Program-made: the position numbers and the translations under genes | Origin: Rallus limicola | Lineage: Eukaryota; Chordata; Aves; Gruiformes; Rallidae | Direction: 5' to 3' | Assembly: GCA_022605955.1 (NCBI GenBank) | Contig: JAKCOZ010000009.1 | Location: 2,852,001 to 2,916,000, forward strand | Length of the DNA: 64,000 nucleotides | Notes under the pieces: model-generated | The model's input: the letters and a program-made list of their open reading frames with translations, nothing else | Database searches by the model: none | What the model was told of the DNA's origin: nothing | Shown here: piece after piece, positions 25,401 through 34,059 of the stretch | How the letters are laid out: each line of letters begins with the position of its first letter | Position numbering within the stretch: position 1 is the stretch's first letter

Positions 25401-28400
25401 ACAGTGGTTAGAATGACAGGGAGCAGCAATGGCAGAACCACAACAGTGACAGTCTTCTAGAGGAGCAGCTTATTGGTGTGTGGCCCAGGCTCTGCTCCTG
25501 AGTCATGATAAAATCCATACGTGGTATGATTTGTGAAACAAATGTAGATAATGTGCAGTGCCTATCTTAAAGACATTAATTTAAGGAGAAGCGTTCCTAC
25601 TGTGTCAGCCATGAACTTGCAAAAGCCCTTGTGGAGTTAGAGTAGGCTCTTATTTACACAGGCAGTCTGGTAATAGGCTGTATGTAGAAGGAAGAAGGCA
25701 GTATCACTGAAGCAGTAGTCACTGTTGGAAGCAGTAGGAAAACCTGAGGTCTTCAGTTGGGCAAGGTGCAGCTCAAGAGAGGAATTCCAGACTAGCAGTT
25801 CAGAGAAGAAAATCTTCTAGAGACAGCAGCTCATAGGTATGGACAAAGCGCACTGAACGTGAGGGTTAGGTTTTCACTCAGTTCTTTGCTTCTACAACCT
25901 CCACCTGCAGCACACAGATTGCCTGTGCTGACAGAAGGCGACACGAAAGGCATTCAGTTCACTGAAGGAACGAAAACACTTAGGAACCTCTTGCAGTTCA
26001 AACCCAGTGCTCTAATTCTCTCTTGTTTTGTTTTTGTTGTTCTGAACAGACAAGAGGATTTGTTGCAACCATTAAGCCATATAATGGATGCTCAGAGATC
26101 ACTAATCCGGAGGCAGTGAAAGAGAAAATTGCTCTGATGCAGAGAGGCCAGTGTATGTTTGCTGAAAAGGCACGGAACATTCAAAAAGCTGGAGCAATAG
26201 GAGGCATTGTGATTGGTAAATAACTTTTAAAATTCTTAAAATCTTTAAGTTTGCCTGGCTGTAACCTGTATTTTAGGATACGAAGATACCATGGAGCTGG
26301 TGGGAAGCTGTTAAGCTCTTTGAGATCACAGTACTCTGAGACAGAAATCACCCTTTGAGAAGATGACAAAATGTTTTGGGTTTGTCTGGTTGTGCACAGA
26401 AATTGTGGCTAAACAGCTCAGGATGGCTGATTGTCTCTGCAGATGGAAAGTTGTTATCTTAGGGATCACTGAGCATTGCAATAGTGCTATTTACAGGTGA
26501 GGAAGACTTGAGATCCAATGAAAAAAGTTAAGGAAAAGAAGCACACGAGTTGGCTTCTTGATAACCAAATTACTCTTTCCCTTACCTGATGGGGCAGGAG
26601 AAAGCTGCAGGAAAAGCCTCGAGCTCTGAGCTGTGGTCTGTGTATCTTACCAGAGGTTTGCTTGCTTTTCCCTTTGTGCCAGATGACAATGAGGGAAGCA
26701 GTAGTGACACAGCTCCTCTCTTCCAAATGGCTGGCGATGGAAAGAACACAGATGACATCACGATTCCCATGCTCTTCCTCTTCAACAAGGAAGGCAACAT
26801 TATCCTGGATGCAATCCGGGAGTACGAGGCTGTGGAGGTGCTCCTTTCTGATAAAGCTAAAGACAGAGGTAAGATTGGGGGGGGGGGTTATTTGTACAAA
26901 CTTAGCTCCCACCCATGCCCTACACAGTGATTCCCATTGCTGCCCAAAGGTGCAAACACATTACTTGGTAGCTCTGATTTTCTCTTTGACATTGATATTA
27001 GTTTTTCCATAAGAAAGCCCTTATCTGGGATGTGTCGTTATCTGCTCCCCCCAAGTTAAGGTTAACATCCCAAAACACTGCTCCTAGGTGAAATGCTGGT
27101 TTGGCTAATGAGATAACACAGCCTTTTGGATTCCTTTTGCACTCTTTTTGTCATAACCTGCTTTGAAGTGGTGTCAGGAATAGCATAAGTGTTTTCACTG
27201 CCCTACATTGGAAAGGCTGCTCACTTATCAAGCTCCCCAGTGACGTTCTCAGTACCCAAAAGGAAAGAGACAACTGCTACAGCTATTTTGCCTCTCTAAG
27301 CAGAAATGCTTATCGTGAGAAATAAGGCTGCTGACCTCAGATGTTTGGCAGTTTTTCTCATGTTACACAAGAAAATTGCAAGCTAATACCTTCCCAATTA
27401 AAACTTTTGCATACAGCAGATAATTCTAGGGTTCCTTTTGTAAGCTTCCCCCTCTGCACCGCTCCATCCCGGCGGAGTTGTAAGAACAACTATCTCTAGT
27501 AAACCGGTTTGTTTTCTGCACGTTGGCAAAGGTGATATGCTGAGAGCGACAGTGTTGTTGCTTCATAGCTGCTTACAGATTCCTCCTGTTTGTAACTCTT
27601 GCTAAGCTGCTCTAAGAAAATACTAAATGCACGAGCTAGCTCTGCGTTTGAGAGTTTGTAATCCGTATCTGCTTCTTCCCCCTCTCCTCGTGCTTCCGTT
27701 TGGAATCCCAGCAACAATCTTTAAAGGTAAAATGATTCCAAACTACATTCTTGATAGCAGTAAGTATCCCACGTGAAAAATGGCAGTTAACCTCCCTAGA
27801 AGCCTCAAAATGTTAGTGTCCTTGGGTGCTAGTTGGTCAAACTCCAAAGGGACCCTTGCGGTTAAACGGGGCAGCTGTTGTAAAGCTAAATTGGAACCTG
27901 ACCTTATCACGTGTGTCAGTTGCTTTGAATGGGGATGTGATGAAGGAGGCTTTGGCTTTGGTGCTCCCTTTAATTCATGCTTCAGTAACCTTAGGAAACT
28001 CTGCCTGACTCCCACGTGCTTAGATGTGGGATCCTGGTGTGTCTGGGAATGTTTTTAAAGCTGGTGGTGGCCTTCGGTGCGCACAGGGATACCCCTGCTT
28101 AAGACTGAACGATAGTAGCTAGCGCTGACCTAGAAGTCGCTGTTGAAGTTTGAGGAGCCATCACTAGTCTCGCCATACTGTTTGCCCTCATGTAAAATGT
28201 GTTTGAATGCTCTCCTTGCCCTCCCTCTGTGAGAGATGTTCCTTAATAACAGGAAGTTTTCCTATCGCCGGGAAGTCTGTGCTTCCCTGAGCAACTGAGG
28301 CCAAGGGAAGTGACTTTACTTTTTGAAAAACAATAAAATGCTGCCTTTCTATTCTATTTTCTTTTTTTTTTTTTTTTTCCAAAACCTTTCTTTTTCTCTC

Positions 28401-28818
28401 CTCTCTCAAAGACCTGGAAATGGAGAATACGGACCAGAAATTACCTGAAAACGATTCACACAAACAGGAGTCAGAAGAAGCCGCTTCAGAATCTCCGCAT
28501 CTTGATGCGGTCAGTGAGGAGCCTGAAGAAGGAGAAAACTCTGATGTTACTGACCCAGATCCCTTATCTCCTGCTCATACAGACAGTGACAGCGATTCCA
28601 TTGCAAACCAGGATTCCTACGTCCCTGGAACTGATGAGGCTAGTGCTCCGGAGCCGGCGTGTACGCCAGGGGACAGCCAGCCTCAGGAACAAAAGACAGA
28701 GGCAGAGTCAAATTCCAAAGTTGACTGGGATAGTAAAGTCCAACCTATGGAATCCATATTAGCAGACTGGAATGAAGATATAGAAGCATTTGAAATGATG
28801 GAGAAGGATGAGCTATGA
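1327..28818 (+). CDS. EDEM3: EDEM3, ER degradation-enhancing alpha-mannosidase-like protein 3 (complete, 20 coding exons)
   Basis: Soluble ER protein that promotes ERAD by trimming mannose from misfolded N-glycoproteins. The exons listed below join in consistent phase to 2811 nt, giving 936 residues; the human protein is 932. Visible in order: an N-terminal hydrophobic signal (about 27-47), a GH47 domain (about 55-500), a linker, a protease-associated domain (about 664-790), an acidic low-complexity tail, and a C-terminal KDEL. GH47 acidic residues are E150 (FETNIR), D297 (DSYYEYLLK) and E409 (LRPEFAES); T495 in TTEAH is the calcium-ligand position. C86 and C445 correspond to the mouse cysteines (83 and 442) reported to bond with ERp46. 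Sequons occur at N122, N199, N508 and N515. All introns are GT-AG. Exon count and phases fit the vertebrate gene. The introns hold CR1 and LTR fragments only. C1orf21 lies downstream, convergent. Confidence 0.97.
1497..3408. other. EDEM3: EDEM3 intron 1
   Basis: The first 200 bp remain CpG-rich. A short (TCA)n run lies at 2031-2049 and a GA run near 3169-3182. No transposable element or additional exon is recognised. Confidence 0.8.
3409..3454 (+). CDS. EDEM3: EDEM3 coding exon 2
   Basis: A 46-nt exon coding [14 protein letters not shown], the first helix of GH47. The acceptor is TTTTTTAG and the donor GTAAGT. It is followed by the longest EDEM3 intron (about 5 kb), which contains three CR1 copies. 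Confidence 0.93.
4671..5216 (-). mobile_element. CR1 LINE, second subfamily, with internal duplication
   Basis: The 3' tail at left reads ATAGAATGGCATGGGTTGG. The copy belongs to the same subfamily as 47209-47815 and 62984-63397. About 160 bp (4839-5000) is repeated at 5051-5216, and the joint is at a GCCCC microhomology, so the element carries a partial tandem copy of itself. It lies antisense in EDEM3 intron 2. Confidence 0.9.
6691..7171 (+). mobile_element. CR1 LINE, 5'-truncated, recent subfamily
   Basis: Reads in the sense direction from GGCCCCTCACTACAAGAAGG to a GATTCTGTGTGATT tail. Nearly identical in its first 200 bp to the copies at 22.3, 44.8, 51.7 and 55.5 kb. Located in EDEM3 intron 2. 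Confidence 0.92.
7684..8330 (+). mobile_element. CR1 LINE, older diverged copy
   Basis: Starts in the reverse-transcriptase C-terminal region (AACCTGGGGGTCCCAGTGGA) and runs to an AAGATTCTGTGTCTG tail just before exon 3. It differs from the young copies by many substitutions and small gaps, so it is older. It ends about 110 bp before the exon 3 acceptor. Confidence 0.85.
8443..8543 (+). CDS. EDEM3: EDEM3 coding exon 3
   Basis: Residues 73-106, including the conserved [14 protein letters not shown] with C86, the position reported in mouse (Cys83) to form a mixed disulfide with ERp46. The acceptor is CCCTGCAG and the donor GTCAGT. The exon ends in phase 2. Confidence 0.95.
9590..9652 (+). mobile_element. 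CR1 3' tail fragment
   Basis: The short stretch GGTTGGACTCGATCTCCTGAGG followed by CCCTTCCAACC and GGTGATTCT is a CR1 3'UTR tail. Located in EDEM3 intron 3, sense orientation. Confidence 0.75.
10382..10421 (+). CDS. EDEM3: EDEM3 coding exon 4
   Basis: A 40-nt exon coding [21 protein letters not shown] is the conserved GH47 signature segment near the start of the barrel. The acceptor is TTTGTAG and the donor GTAAGT. Confidence 0.94.
10926..10965 (-). mobile_element. Possible CR1 3' tail fragment
   Basis: ATAGAATCCTAGAATGGTTTGGGTTGG resembles the start of an antisense CR1 tail, and the similarity fades within about 40 bp. It lies in EDEM3 intron 4. Being short and decayed, it could be coincidental. 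Confidence 0.45.
11843..11955 (+). CDS. EDEM3: EDEM3 coding exon 5
   Basis: Residues 120-157 (last codon split). Contains the sequon NKT at N122 and the motif VFETNIR, whose glutamate E150 aligns with the GH47 catalytic acid (mouse EDEM3 E147). The donor is GTGAGT. Confidence 0.96.
12303..12371 (-). mobile_element. CR1 tail fragment adjoining an LTR
   Basis: TTCAGGTTGGAAGGGACCTCTGGAGAT is an antisense CR1 tail. It runs directly into an LTR-like repeat at about 12372. Located in EDEM3 intron 5. Confidence 0.65.
12372..12714 (-). mobile_element. Solo LTR-like repeat (avian ERV, probably ERVL type)
   Basis: This segment aligns, with substitutions and gaps, to the reverse complement of 62339-62770. 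Shared blocks include GGTGGTTCAGCCCC at the LTR's left end and GCAGTGAGTGAGCAGTGTGTGG inverted further in. Avian ERVL-type LTRs start in a similar way (family memory, not searched). No internal retroviral coding region is present here, so it is a decayed solo LTR. Confidence 0.65.
13025..13178 (+). CDS. EDEM3: EDEM3 coding exon 6
   Basis: Residues 157-208. [11 protein letters not shown] and [17 protein letters not shown] are hallmark GH47 segments, and N199 is a sequon. The acceptor is TCTTTAG and the donor GTAAGT. Confidence 0.96.
13953..14087 (+). CDS. EDEM3: EDEM3 coding exon 7
   Basis: Residues 209-253, with [18 protein letters not shown], which lines the GH47 barrel. The donor GAG/GTTTGC is weaker than the gene's other donors but keeps phase 0 into exon 8. 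Confidence 0.94.
14831..14868 (+). promoter_or_regulatory. EDEM3: Unusual exon 8 acceptor: (TTG)n in place of a polypyrimidine tract
   Basis: A good branch-point match (CTCTAAC at about 14829-14835) is followed by a TTG-repeat stretch (14841-14865) ending in CAG. A purine falls at every third position, so the tract is T-rich but not a pure pyrimidine run. Confidence 0.6.
14869..14974 (+). CDS. EDEM3: EDEM3 coding exon 8
   Basis: Residues 254-288 plus one base of 289: [19 protein letters not shown] and [13 protein letters not shown]. Ends in phase 1 at GTGTGT. Confidence 0.95.
15585..15682 (+). CDS. EDEM3: EDEM3 coding exon 9
   Basis: Residues 289-321. [20 protein letters not shown] contains D297, equivalent to the catalytic aspartate of ER mannosidase I (D463). 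The donor is GTAAGT. Confidence 0.96.
16505..16606 (+). mobile_element. CR1 3' tail fragment
   Basis: About 100 bp of CR1 3' end (GGGTAGATGAGGTGCTCGGGG through TTGTGATTCTGTGATC), related to the young subfamily but with more changes. Located in EDEM3 intron 9, sense orientation. Confidence 0.85.
17024..17149 (+). CDS. EDEM3: EDEM3 coding exon 10
   Basis: Residues 322-363, [20 protein letters not shown] through [11 protein letters not shown], a highly conserved GH47 segment. Phase 0 at both ends; donor GTAAGG. Confidence 0.96.
17375..17933 (+). mobile_element. CR1 LINE, third subfamily
   Basis: Starts at GGAGGTGATCCTCCCCCTCTG and ends in CTGTGATTCTGTGATC. The same subfamily occurs at 57317-57890 and 60440-60775 and as a tail at 43064-43140. 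5'-truncated, in EDEM3 intron 10, sense orientation. Confidence 0.92.
18062..18145 (+). CDS. EDEM3: EDEM3 coding exon 11
   Basis: Residues 364-391: [20 protein letters not shown] then KKHNFLPE. 84 nt, phase 0 at both ends. The acceptor is AATTGTAG and the donor GTAAGG. Confidence 0.96.
19522..19605 (+). CDS. EDEM3: EDEM3 coding exon 12
   Basis: Residues 392-419. [16 protein letters not shown] carries E409 and E412; E409 aligns with the GH47 catalytic-base glutamate (E599 of ER mannosidase I). 84 nt, phase 0. Confidence 0.96.
20126..20250 (+). CDS. EDEM3: EDEM3 coding exon 13
   Basis: Residues 420-460 plus two bases of 461. Contains [11 protein letters not shown] with C445, equivalent to mouse Cys442, the second cysteine reported for the ERp46 redox pairing. 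Donor GTAAAA. Confidence 0.95.
20745..20910 (+). CDS. EDEM3: EDEM3 coding exon 14
   Basis: Residues 461-516. [19 protein letters not shown] and [13 protein letters not shown] close the GH47 domain; T495 in TTEAH is the calcium-binding position. Two sequons, N508 and N515, follow. Donor GTAAGT. Confidence 0.96.
22240..22770 (+). mobile_element. CR1 LINE, recent subfamily
   Basis: Sense insertion in EDEM3 intron 14, from GGAGGTGATTGTGCCCCTGG to GTGATTCTGTG. It extends about 70 bp further 5' than the copy at 6.7 kb and is nearly identical over the shared part. It has no flanking duplication that I can see. Confidence 0.93.
23612..23766 (+). CDS. EDEM3: EDEM3 coding exon 15
   Basis: Residues 517-567 plus two bases of 568: [20 protein letters not shown] and [12 protein letters not shown], linking GH47 to the PA domain. 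Donor GTAAGA. Confidence 0.95.
24514..24667 (+). CDS. EDEM3: EDEM3 coding exon 16
   Basis: Residues 568-619. [20 protein letters not shown] and [17 protein letters not shown] are highly conserved; the preceding [11 protein letters not shown] is more variable. Donor GTAAGA. Confidence 0.95.
25090..25284 (+). CDS. EDEM3: EDEM3 coding exon 17
   Basis: Residues 620-684, from [20 protein letters not shown] to the start of the PA domain, MDLSKHKAG. With donor GGG/GTATGG the junction reads HKAG-TRGF, one residue longer than my recollection of the human junction (HKE-TRGF). Confidence 0.9.
26050..26215 (+). CDS. EDEM3: EDEM3 coding exon 18 (PA domain)
   Basis: Residues 685-739 plus one base: [16 protein letters not shown], then [19 protein letters not shown] and AGAIGGIVI. 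The pattern of a hydrophobic strand, RGQC, then AGAIGGIVI is the classic protease-associated fold core. Donor GTAAAT. Confidence 0.95.
26683..26868 (+). CDS. EDEM3: EDEM3 coding exon 19 (end of PA domain)
   Basis: Residues 740-801 plus one base: [38 protein letters not shown] and [10 protein letters not shown]. The donor GTAAGA is followed, seven bases into the intron, by an 11-base G run (26877-26887). Read-through would reach a stop at 26928-26930 after about 20 extra residues. Confidence 0.95.
28332..28337 (+). other. EDEM3: Intronic AATAAA before EDEM3 last exon
   Basis: A perfect AATAAA lies 80 nt before exon 20 and is followed by a long T-rich run (28341-28378), which doubles as the acceptor's pyrimidine tract. 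Use of this site would remove the KDEL exon. Use is unproven. Confidence 0.35.
28412..28818 (+). CDS. EDEM3: EDEM3 coding exon 20 (acidic tail and KDEL)
   Basis: Residues 802-936 and stop. Most of it is a fast-evolving acidic, Ser/Asp/Glu-rich linker. The conserved end [21 protein letters not shown] provides the KDEL retrieval signal for ER retention. The frame agrees with exon 19 (G/AC CTG). The stop is TGA at 28816. Confidence 0.97.
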
Positions 28819-31800
28819 CTTGGGCTAGTAACTTATTTGTTAACAAACCGATGGAGAAGTCTTTGGGTAGAAGTGAAGCCCTGATACCTGAGAACTCAAA
28901 AACGTATTCAGTATTGTGATGAGCAGCCAGGTTTCCCCTGGAAATGACCACAGAAATCCAGCACGCACTCTTTGTGTTGTTTTTTTTAGTTCCTCCTGTT
29001 TAAAAATGGGAACGTGCAATCGAAGCGTTTGCCTGGCTCCACTGCATGGTGCTGTAACCCAGAGCCTGGCTTCTGCGTTCCAGGCCCCGGGAGGTCCCTC
29101 TCCCTTGGTCCTCTGGAAGGCAAAAGTTGAACGCGGTGGGGTTCGCGTGCCAGGTAACGGTTATCAGTGAGAGCACTTGAGGGCCGTAGGTCAGCACTGT
29201 TCTGGTTGGAGCGCAGGCGTGGTTTCACTCATCCCTGCTGAGCCGGAAGCCTGCGCTGATAGCAGCAGGTGGACGCCTGTTTCTAGCTGTTGTGTCTCTT
29301 AAGGCACAGCTAGAACCATTTTGGGTTTAGCCCTGACATATCATACCGAGACTAGTAGCGTTGCTCATCACTCCTTCCATCCACTACCATGAAGAGCGAC
29401 CGCAGTGACCCGCGAGCGTCCCTTCTGCTCCACTTTTACCTGGAGAACCCGTGTAAACCAAAGGCGACGTGTCCTTAGCGAGCAGGTTCCATCAGCCACG
29501 CCCAGGCAGCCTCGCTCGGTCGGGGTCTGCCAGGAGAAGGTCCCCAGCGTGCGGTGGGAGCTCTGCTGGAGGTTAAGGTAAAGCAGGCAGGGTAGATGAG
29601 GTACAGGTATTTCTTCTGGCCTTCCAGGGTGAAAAACTCAAATCTACTCCAAGATACTGCATTTAAACTGGCAATATTCTCTCAAAGGACACTAAACAGA
29701 TCAGCTACAAAGAAAAAAAATCCCCTTCCTTTTTCTACAAGTTTGATTTCTAACAGCTTGTCTCTGCTGTCATTCTTTTTATACGCAACTTCTGTCTGTG
29801 TGATACTTTAAGGTGATGAGGCCAGTAGTAAAGCGCAACAAGTCTGGCTGTTGGGTCCATGGTTCCCAGTGTAGTGGCGTGAGCTGCAAGGACAAGGTGG
29901 GTATGTCACTCTGGGCTTTGGGGGTTTGTTACAGGTAAGTGTGAGTCCTCATCTGTTCTCCCTGTTGTGAAAACCAGTGCTCAGATGGAAACAGGGATGT
30001 TTAAACCAGGAGTGATGTTCTGACTCTGTCCAAAGAAACTGCCAAAAACTAATTAACTCGATTTATACAAATTGCTTTTAGCGACTTGTGGGTCAAAGGA
30101 TGGGTTTGTATTAAACAATAACACTGCCTTTATGCTGCACCAGGCTAAAAGTGAAGGTTTAGGTTCACCTTTATAATGGGAACAACCAACCAACCAACCA
30201 AAAACCTGCTCCAGTCTGAATTGCACCTTTCATTTAGCTGGTGAAATTACGCGTGCTGAATATGCAACCGTTAATTAGTACAGCCATACTGTATTTATTT
30301 CTGTATACTCCTGTACAGCGTGAACGGAGAGACCCCAGGCAAATGTTGTGTACATGTATGCTCCATGCACAGGCACCTTCTGAGAGCGCAACACTCGATC
30401 AGAACATCATCCATAAGCTGAGTGATAACTTCAGATCACTAGCCTAGGAAGTAACTTCGAGGAGGGGGCAGAGTGGTGGTGGAATAGTGAATAAGTGTCC
30501 TTCAAAACAAGTTAGGTTTTTTTTTAAATGTAGTCCTAATTCCTTTGCACAAACACCCATCAGGAGGCTTGGGCTGACCGAGCAGGGCGTGACGCAGCTG
30601 CCATTGCCCCGTGTTTTTATTTGCGTGTTTGGTTACGTGAGTGTTTTCATTTAAGGAATCTGAGTGTGGAATAATTCAGTGTCCTTCGTTACTTGGAGCC
30701 CTGGCCGTGCCCGAGGGACTCTGTGCTCCCCCAGGAGCTCCTGGGCTCCAAGCGACGTGGCTGTGTGCAGTCAGCTGCGGGATCGGAACCATCAGGTGCA
30801 GATCACAAGTTCTCACTCCAGTGACTGATCTGGCAGTGCTTTAGTGCCACAAAAGGAGCCTTCTTCTTCCTGTGCTCTTCGCCATGGACTGCATCGTTGT
30901 ACCCATGTCCACCAAAAGAGCTGTTTTTCTAGTGGTAGAGGCCATCTGGTTGTTCTGTGAAGACTGTCAGTACAGCCACTAAAGGGAGTTCTTTTGTTTT
31001 ACGTGCAGGAAAATTTAGGTGTAGACATAAAATTTTATTCAGAGGTTAACTTTCCTTGCCACCGCCGGCTCGTTTTTATGTAACTGCTTTTCCCATGTCT
31101 GTTGATAAAGCAGAGAGGTTAGCTCTCCTTCAGAGGGATTTTTGGAGTGATCCCACAACTCCATATGGATTTGAAGCATCATATCCATATTTTTTGGTGG
31201 TGGCCTACCTCAGATAACTCTTGCCTCCTTCCTTTTGGGTTGGTTTGTTTGGGTCTGTTTCAGTTTGTTCTGCTTTTCCTTCAAAACCATTATGAGAGCC
31301 ATAGCATCGTTTACAGAACAGGATGGGGTAAGGTTGGTCTTTTGGGAGAAAGGACTAAGCTGGGGTGGGGTGGAGTGGGTGGGAGTTGTTAAGGTTACTT
31401 TGACGTTGGATTTCCTGATGAGGAAATAGGCTTTAGTTGAACCTTTCCATGTTCTTCTGAAAAGAATTCAGGTTTCTGCCCTCTTAAAAGGCAACGAGAA
31501 TGTATTCATCAAAAAAACCCAAACCCTTTTGGGAGAGGGGAGGAAGTCTTCTTCTTCCCAAACGTTCCGAAGCCTGCTCTCTCCGTGTGGGATATTGCTC
31601 GTACACGATGGCTCAGTAGCCACCTCTCTTTGCACGGTGCTGTGGTGTTGAACACCGAAGCATTCAGGAGTCACAGCCAGCCCTAGCGCTTCCTCCGTGC
31701 CATGTAATTCAGATCAGCCAATTAATTACTCCTTGGATCTTAGAGGAATCTTCTCGATTGTTTACACATAATGTTTCTTAATGAAGTTTTGAAATGAGCC

Positions 31801-31860
31801 CAGCTTTGGTCATCCTCCTCTTCCTGCTGGCGTACCCCAGGGCGCAGCATCAGGCACGGA

Positions 31861-31863
<3 letters not shown>

Positions 31864-31911
<48 letters not shown>
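31864..31911 (+). repeat. (GT)24 microsatellite in EDEM3 3'UTR
   Basis: Uninterrupted GT dinucleotide run of 48 bases. It would be transcribed as (GU)24, a binding platform for CELF or TDP-43-type proteins, and is probably length-polymorphic. Confidence 0.97.
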
Positions 31912-31915
<4 letters not shown>

Positions 31916-32182
31916 GGTCAACAGGAGAGGCATCAGCCAGGACATAGGAGAACAACCACCCAGACCCCATTCTGTGAATGAAATGTTGTCTGTCCAGGTT
32001 TTATAGGGGTTTTGTTTGGTTTTTTTTTTTAGCCAGCCCAATTCACAGCCGTCTATTTTCTTACGCAAGAAGTCTAATAACAGGTGCTGTAACACTATTG
32101 GTGGGTTTTACTCTCCGGTGATAAGTGTATACAATATTTCTAAGGGCAACTATGTACTGTGATGTAAAAGTCTGGGCTAAAA

Positions 32183-32203
32183 TGTATATAATCTGTGTAC
32201 ATA
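32183..32203 (+). promoter_or_regulatory. EDEM3: Pumilio response elements in EDEM3 3'UTR
   Basis: TGTATATA (32183-32190) and TGTACATA (32196-32203) both match UGUANAUA exactly. A third match, TGTAAATA, lies at 32249-32256 just past the poly(A) signal. The same UGUA cores could also serve CFIm in 3' end processing. Confidence 0.55.
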
Positions 32204-32241
32204 ATTGTGTACTTGATTATAATTGCTGATTGTAAAGATTT

Positions 32242-32247
32242 AATAAA
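32242..32247 (+). terminator. EDEM3: EDEM3 polyadenylation signal AATAAA
   Basis: Perfect AATAAA after an AT-rich, UGUA-rich stretch and just before composition turns GC-richer. It is the first clearly framed 3' end after the stop codon on this strand. Confidence 0.75.
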
Positions 32248-32269
32248 ATGTAAATACTCTGGTCAAGCC

Positions 32270-33880
32270 CTGCTGAACTGGCACCAGTTTCCCTTCAGCT
32301 TCTGGTGCTGGTGGGGTGAGGAGCAGCCCAGGGCAGGCCAGCGGTGAGCACCCTGCTGTGAGGGTGTGATGGGGGGAGTACAGAGATGGGGGGTAATGCC
32401 TGAGCATAGAGCTACTCTGTAGGGCTAGGACACCCTCTCCCTGTGACACTGCAAGTAGGCTGGAAAGGCGCTCAGCAGCCTCCTCTCATTGACTCTCTCA
32501 ACCTCTGCTACTCTTATGAGTTGGACATTTCCTTGATTTTAATTTTAAATCCATCCCTGCAGTGAGAATACCAACTCTTGGAAGTTCATTTGAGTGGGGC
32601 TCCCTCTGATCCTGGGGGCGTGGGGGTGGTTTCTTCCATCTCTTAATACAAATGGATCATTCTTGGGTATGATCAGCGGGAACAGGCAGCAGCGACCCCC
32701 TCTCAGCATTACTGGGGTAACTGGAGAGAACATGGAGCAAACCTGCAGCAGACTTAATTTAAAAAATAAAAGAAAATAAAAAATAAGCCAACCCTCTCTT
32801 AGGGGAAGTGCTGCTCCCAGCAGTCCAGAGAGGCTCTGGGTTTCTCTGCCCCTATCCATTTCCACCCACCCACCAGCTGTGGCACCCAGATGCTGCATTG
32901 ATGTAACGAGCCTTTGCAGATGAGCTCTGAGAAGGTGAAAATATGATGTGAAATCATAGCCTGGCTGTGCCCCCACCCCTGCCCCTCTCCCTTCCTGTGT
33001 CTTTTATAAGAGGAAATCAGGGATGTTCAGTCATCTCTGGATATTCCTCCCTACTCCTTTTCTGGGCTGTGCCTTGCAGCGATGGGTAAGGGAGGCAGGG
33101 CAGCACCAGCACCTTGCACCTCCTATCCAAACATCTTCAATAACCTTTTTCTGCCAAGATCTGCAGCTCTTACTCCATTTTCACGTTTCCATTGCCCCAG
33201 TTGCTCACCCTGAGGACAAAGATTCACCCTTGGATGCTGCTCCTCCTCCCAAGCCTGTCAGTCACGTCAGACCAAAGCCACCAGTGCCAGGGATCCCATT
33301 TTCTTCCCAAGTGCCACATAAAAAGGTATCGTTAATAAATGTTCCCAGCTGGAATGGTGCCTGCAAACCACCGTTTCCACCTGGGAAAGTTCACCCGAGC
33401 TATTCAGCCCCAGCATGGACACGTCCATCTCTCTAGGTCCTGTGGTGGTGACAGTGCAATGATGTGACACCAGTGCTGCTCTGACTGGGAGCTGTTTTAG
33501 CCAAAATTGTGCCAAGAAAGGTGTGGAGTGTGTGGTTGCTACCACACCAGGACCTCCTGAGACAAGCAGGGTGCCCACTGGCTGCGACACCAGCACAGAC
33601 CTGCTGGCAGCAGTGCAGGGCAGAGAAAGGGAAGGAGTAAAGAACACCAGTTTCCACTTCCCCTAAGCCCCCCTGCCCTGGCATTTCTCTGCCTTAGCGC
33701 CCTTTCATGGGTGCTGCCACCGGCTTTGGGGCGCTTCAGGCTGTGAGCACCTGAAGGAGTCGACTGGTTTTGGGAGGCACTGGGAGGTTGGTGCAGGAAA
33801 ACATGGAGCCGGCGGAGTGGCAACGTGGGCGAGAGGAAATGATGAGCAATCCAGAGCTGGCCATGCCCAACTCAATGTGT
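32270..33880. other. Intergenic DNA
   Basis: No exon, transposon or RNA gene recognised. An A-rich stretch near 32760-32790 contains several AATAAA-like words on the plus strand, without an associated gene. Open frames of 60-143 codons here have no recognisable content. Confidence 0.6.
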
Positions 33881-34059
33881 GTTAGGCCTCCGCTACAGGC
33901 CTCTCCTCACGGGTGGTAATCGAGTGAAGGCCGCTCCTCCGGCCTAGCGCTCCTCACGCTCCAGTTTAAGAAAACCAGCAAGGAAAGCGTAGAAATGGGG
34001 GGGAAATAAAGGCAGAAGCTGTGTAGGGAAGAGCAAGAAAGCATCTCCTGCCCAGCCAG

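Larger units (their letters stand above)
28819..32265 (+). other. EDEM3: EDEM3 3' untranslated region
   Basis: Runs from the stop to about 18 nt past the AATAAA at 32242. It holds a short CCAA run (about 30184-30202), a (GT)24 tract and a cluster of TGTA motifs at its end. There are no transposon insertions, in contrast to the introns. The 3' end is inferred from the poly(A) signal. Confidence 0.8.
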
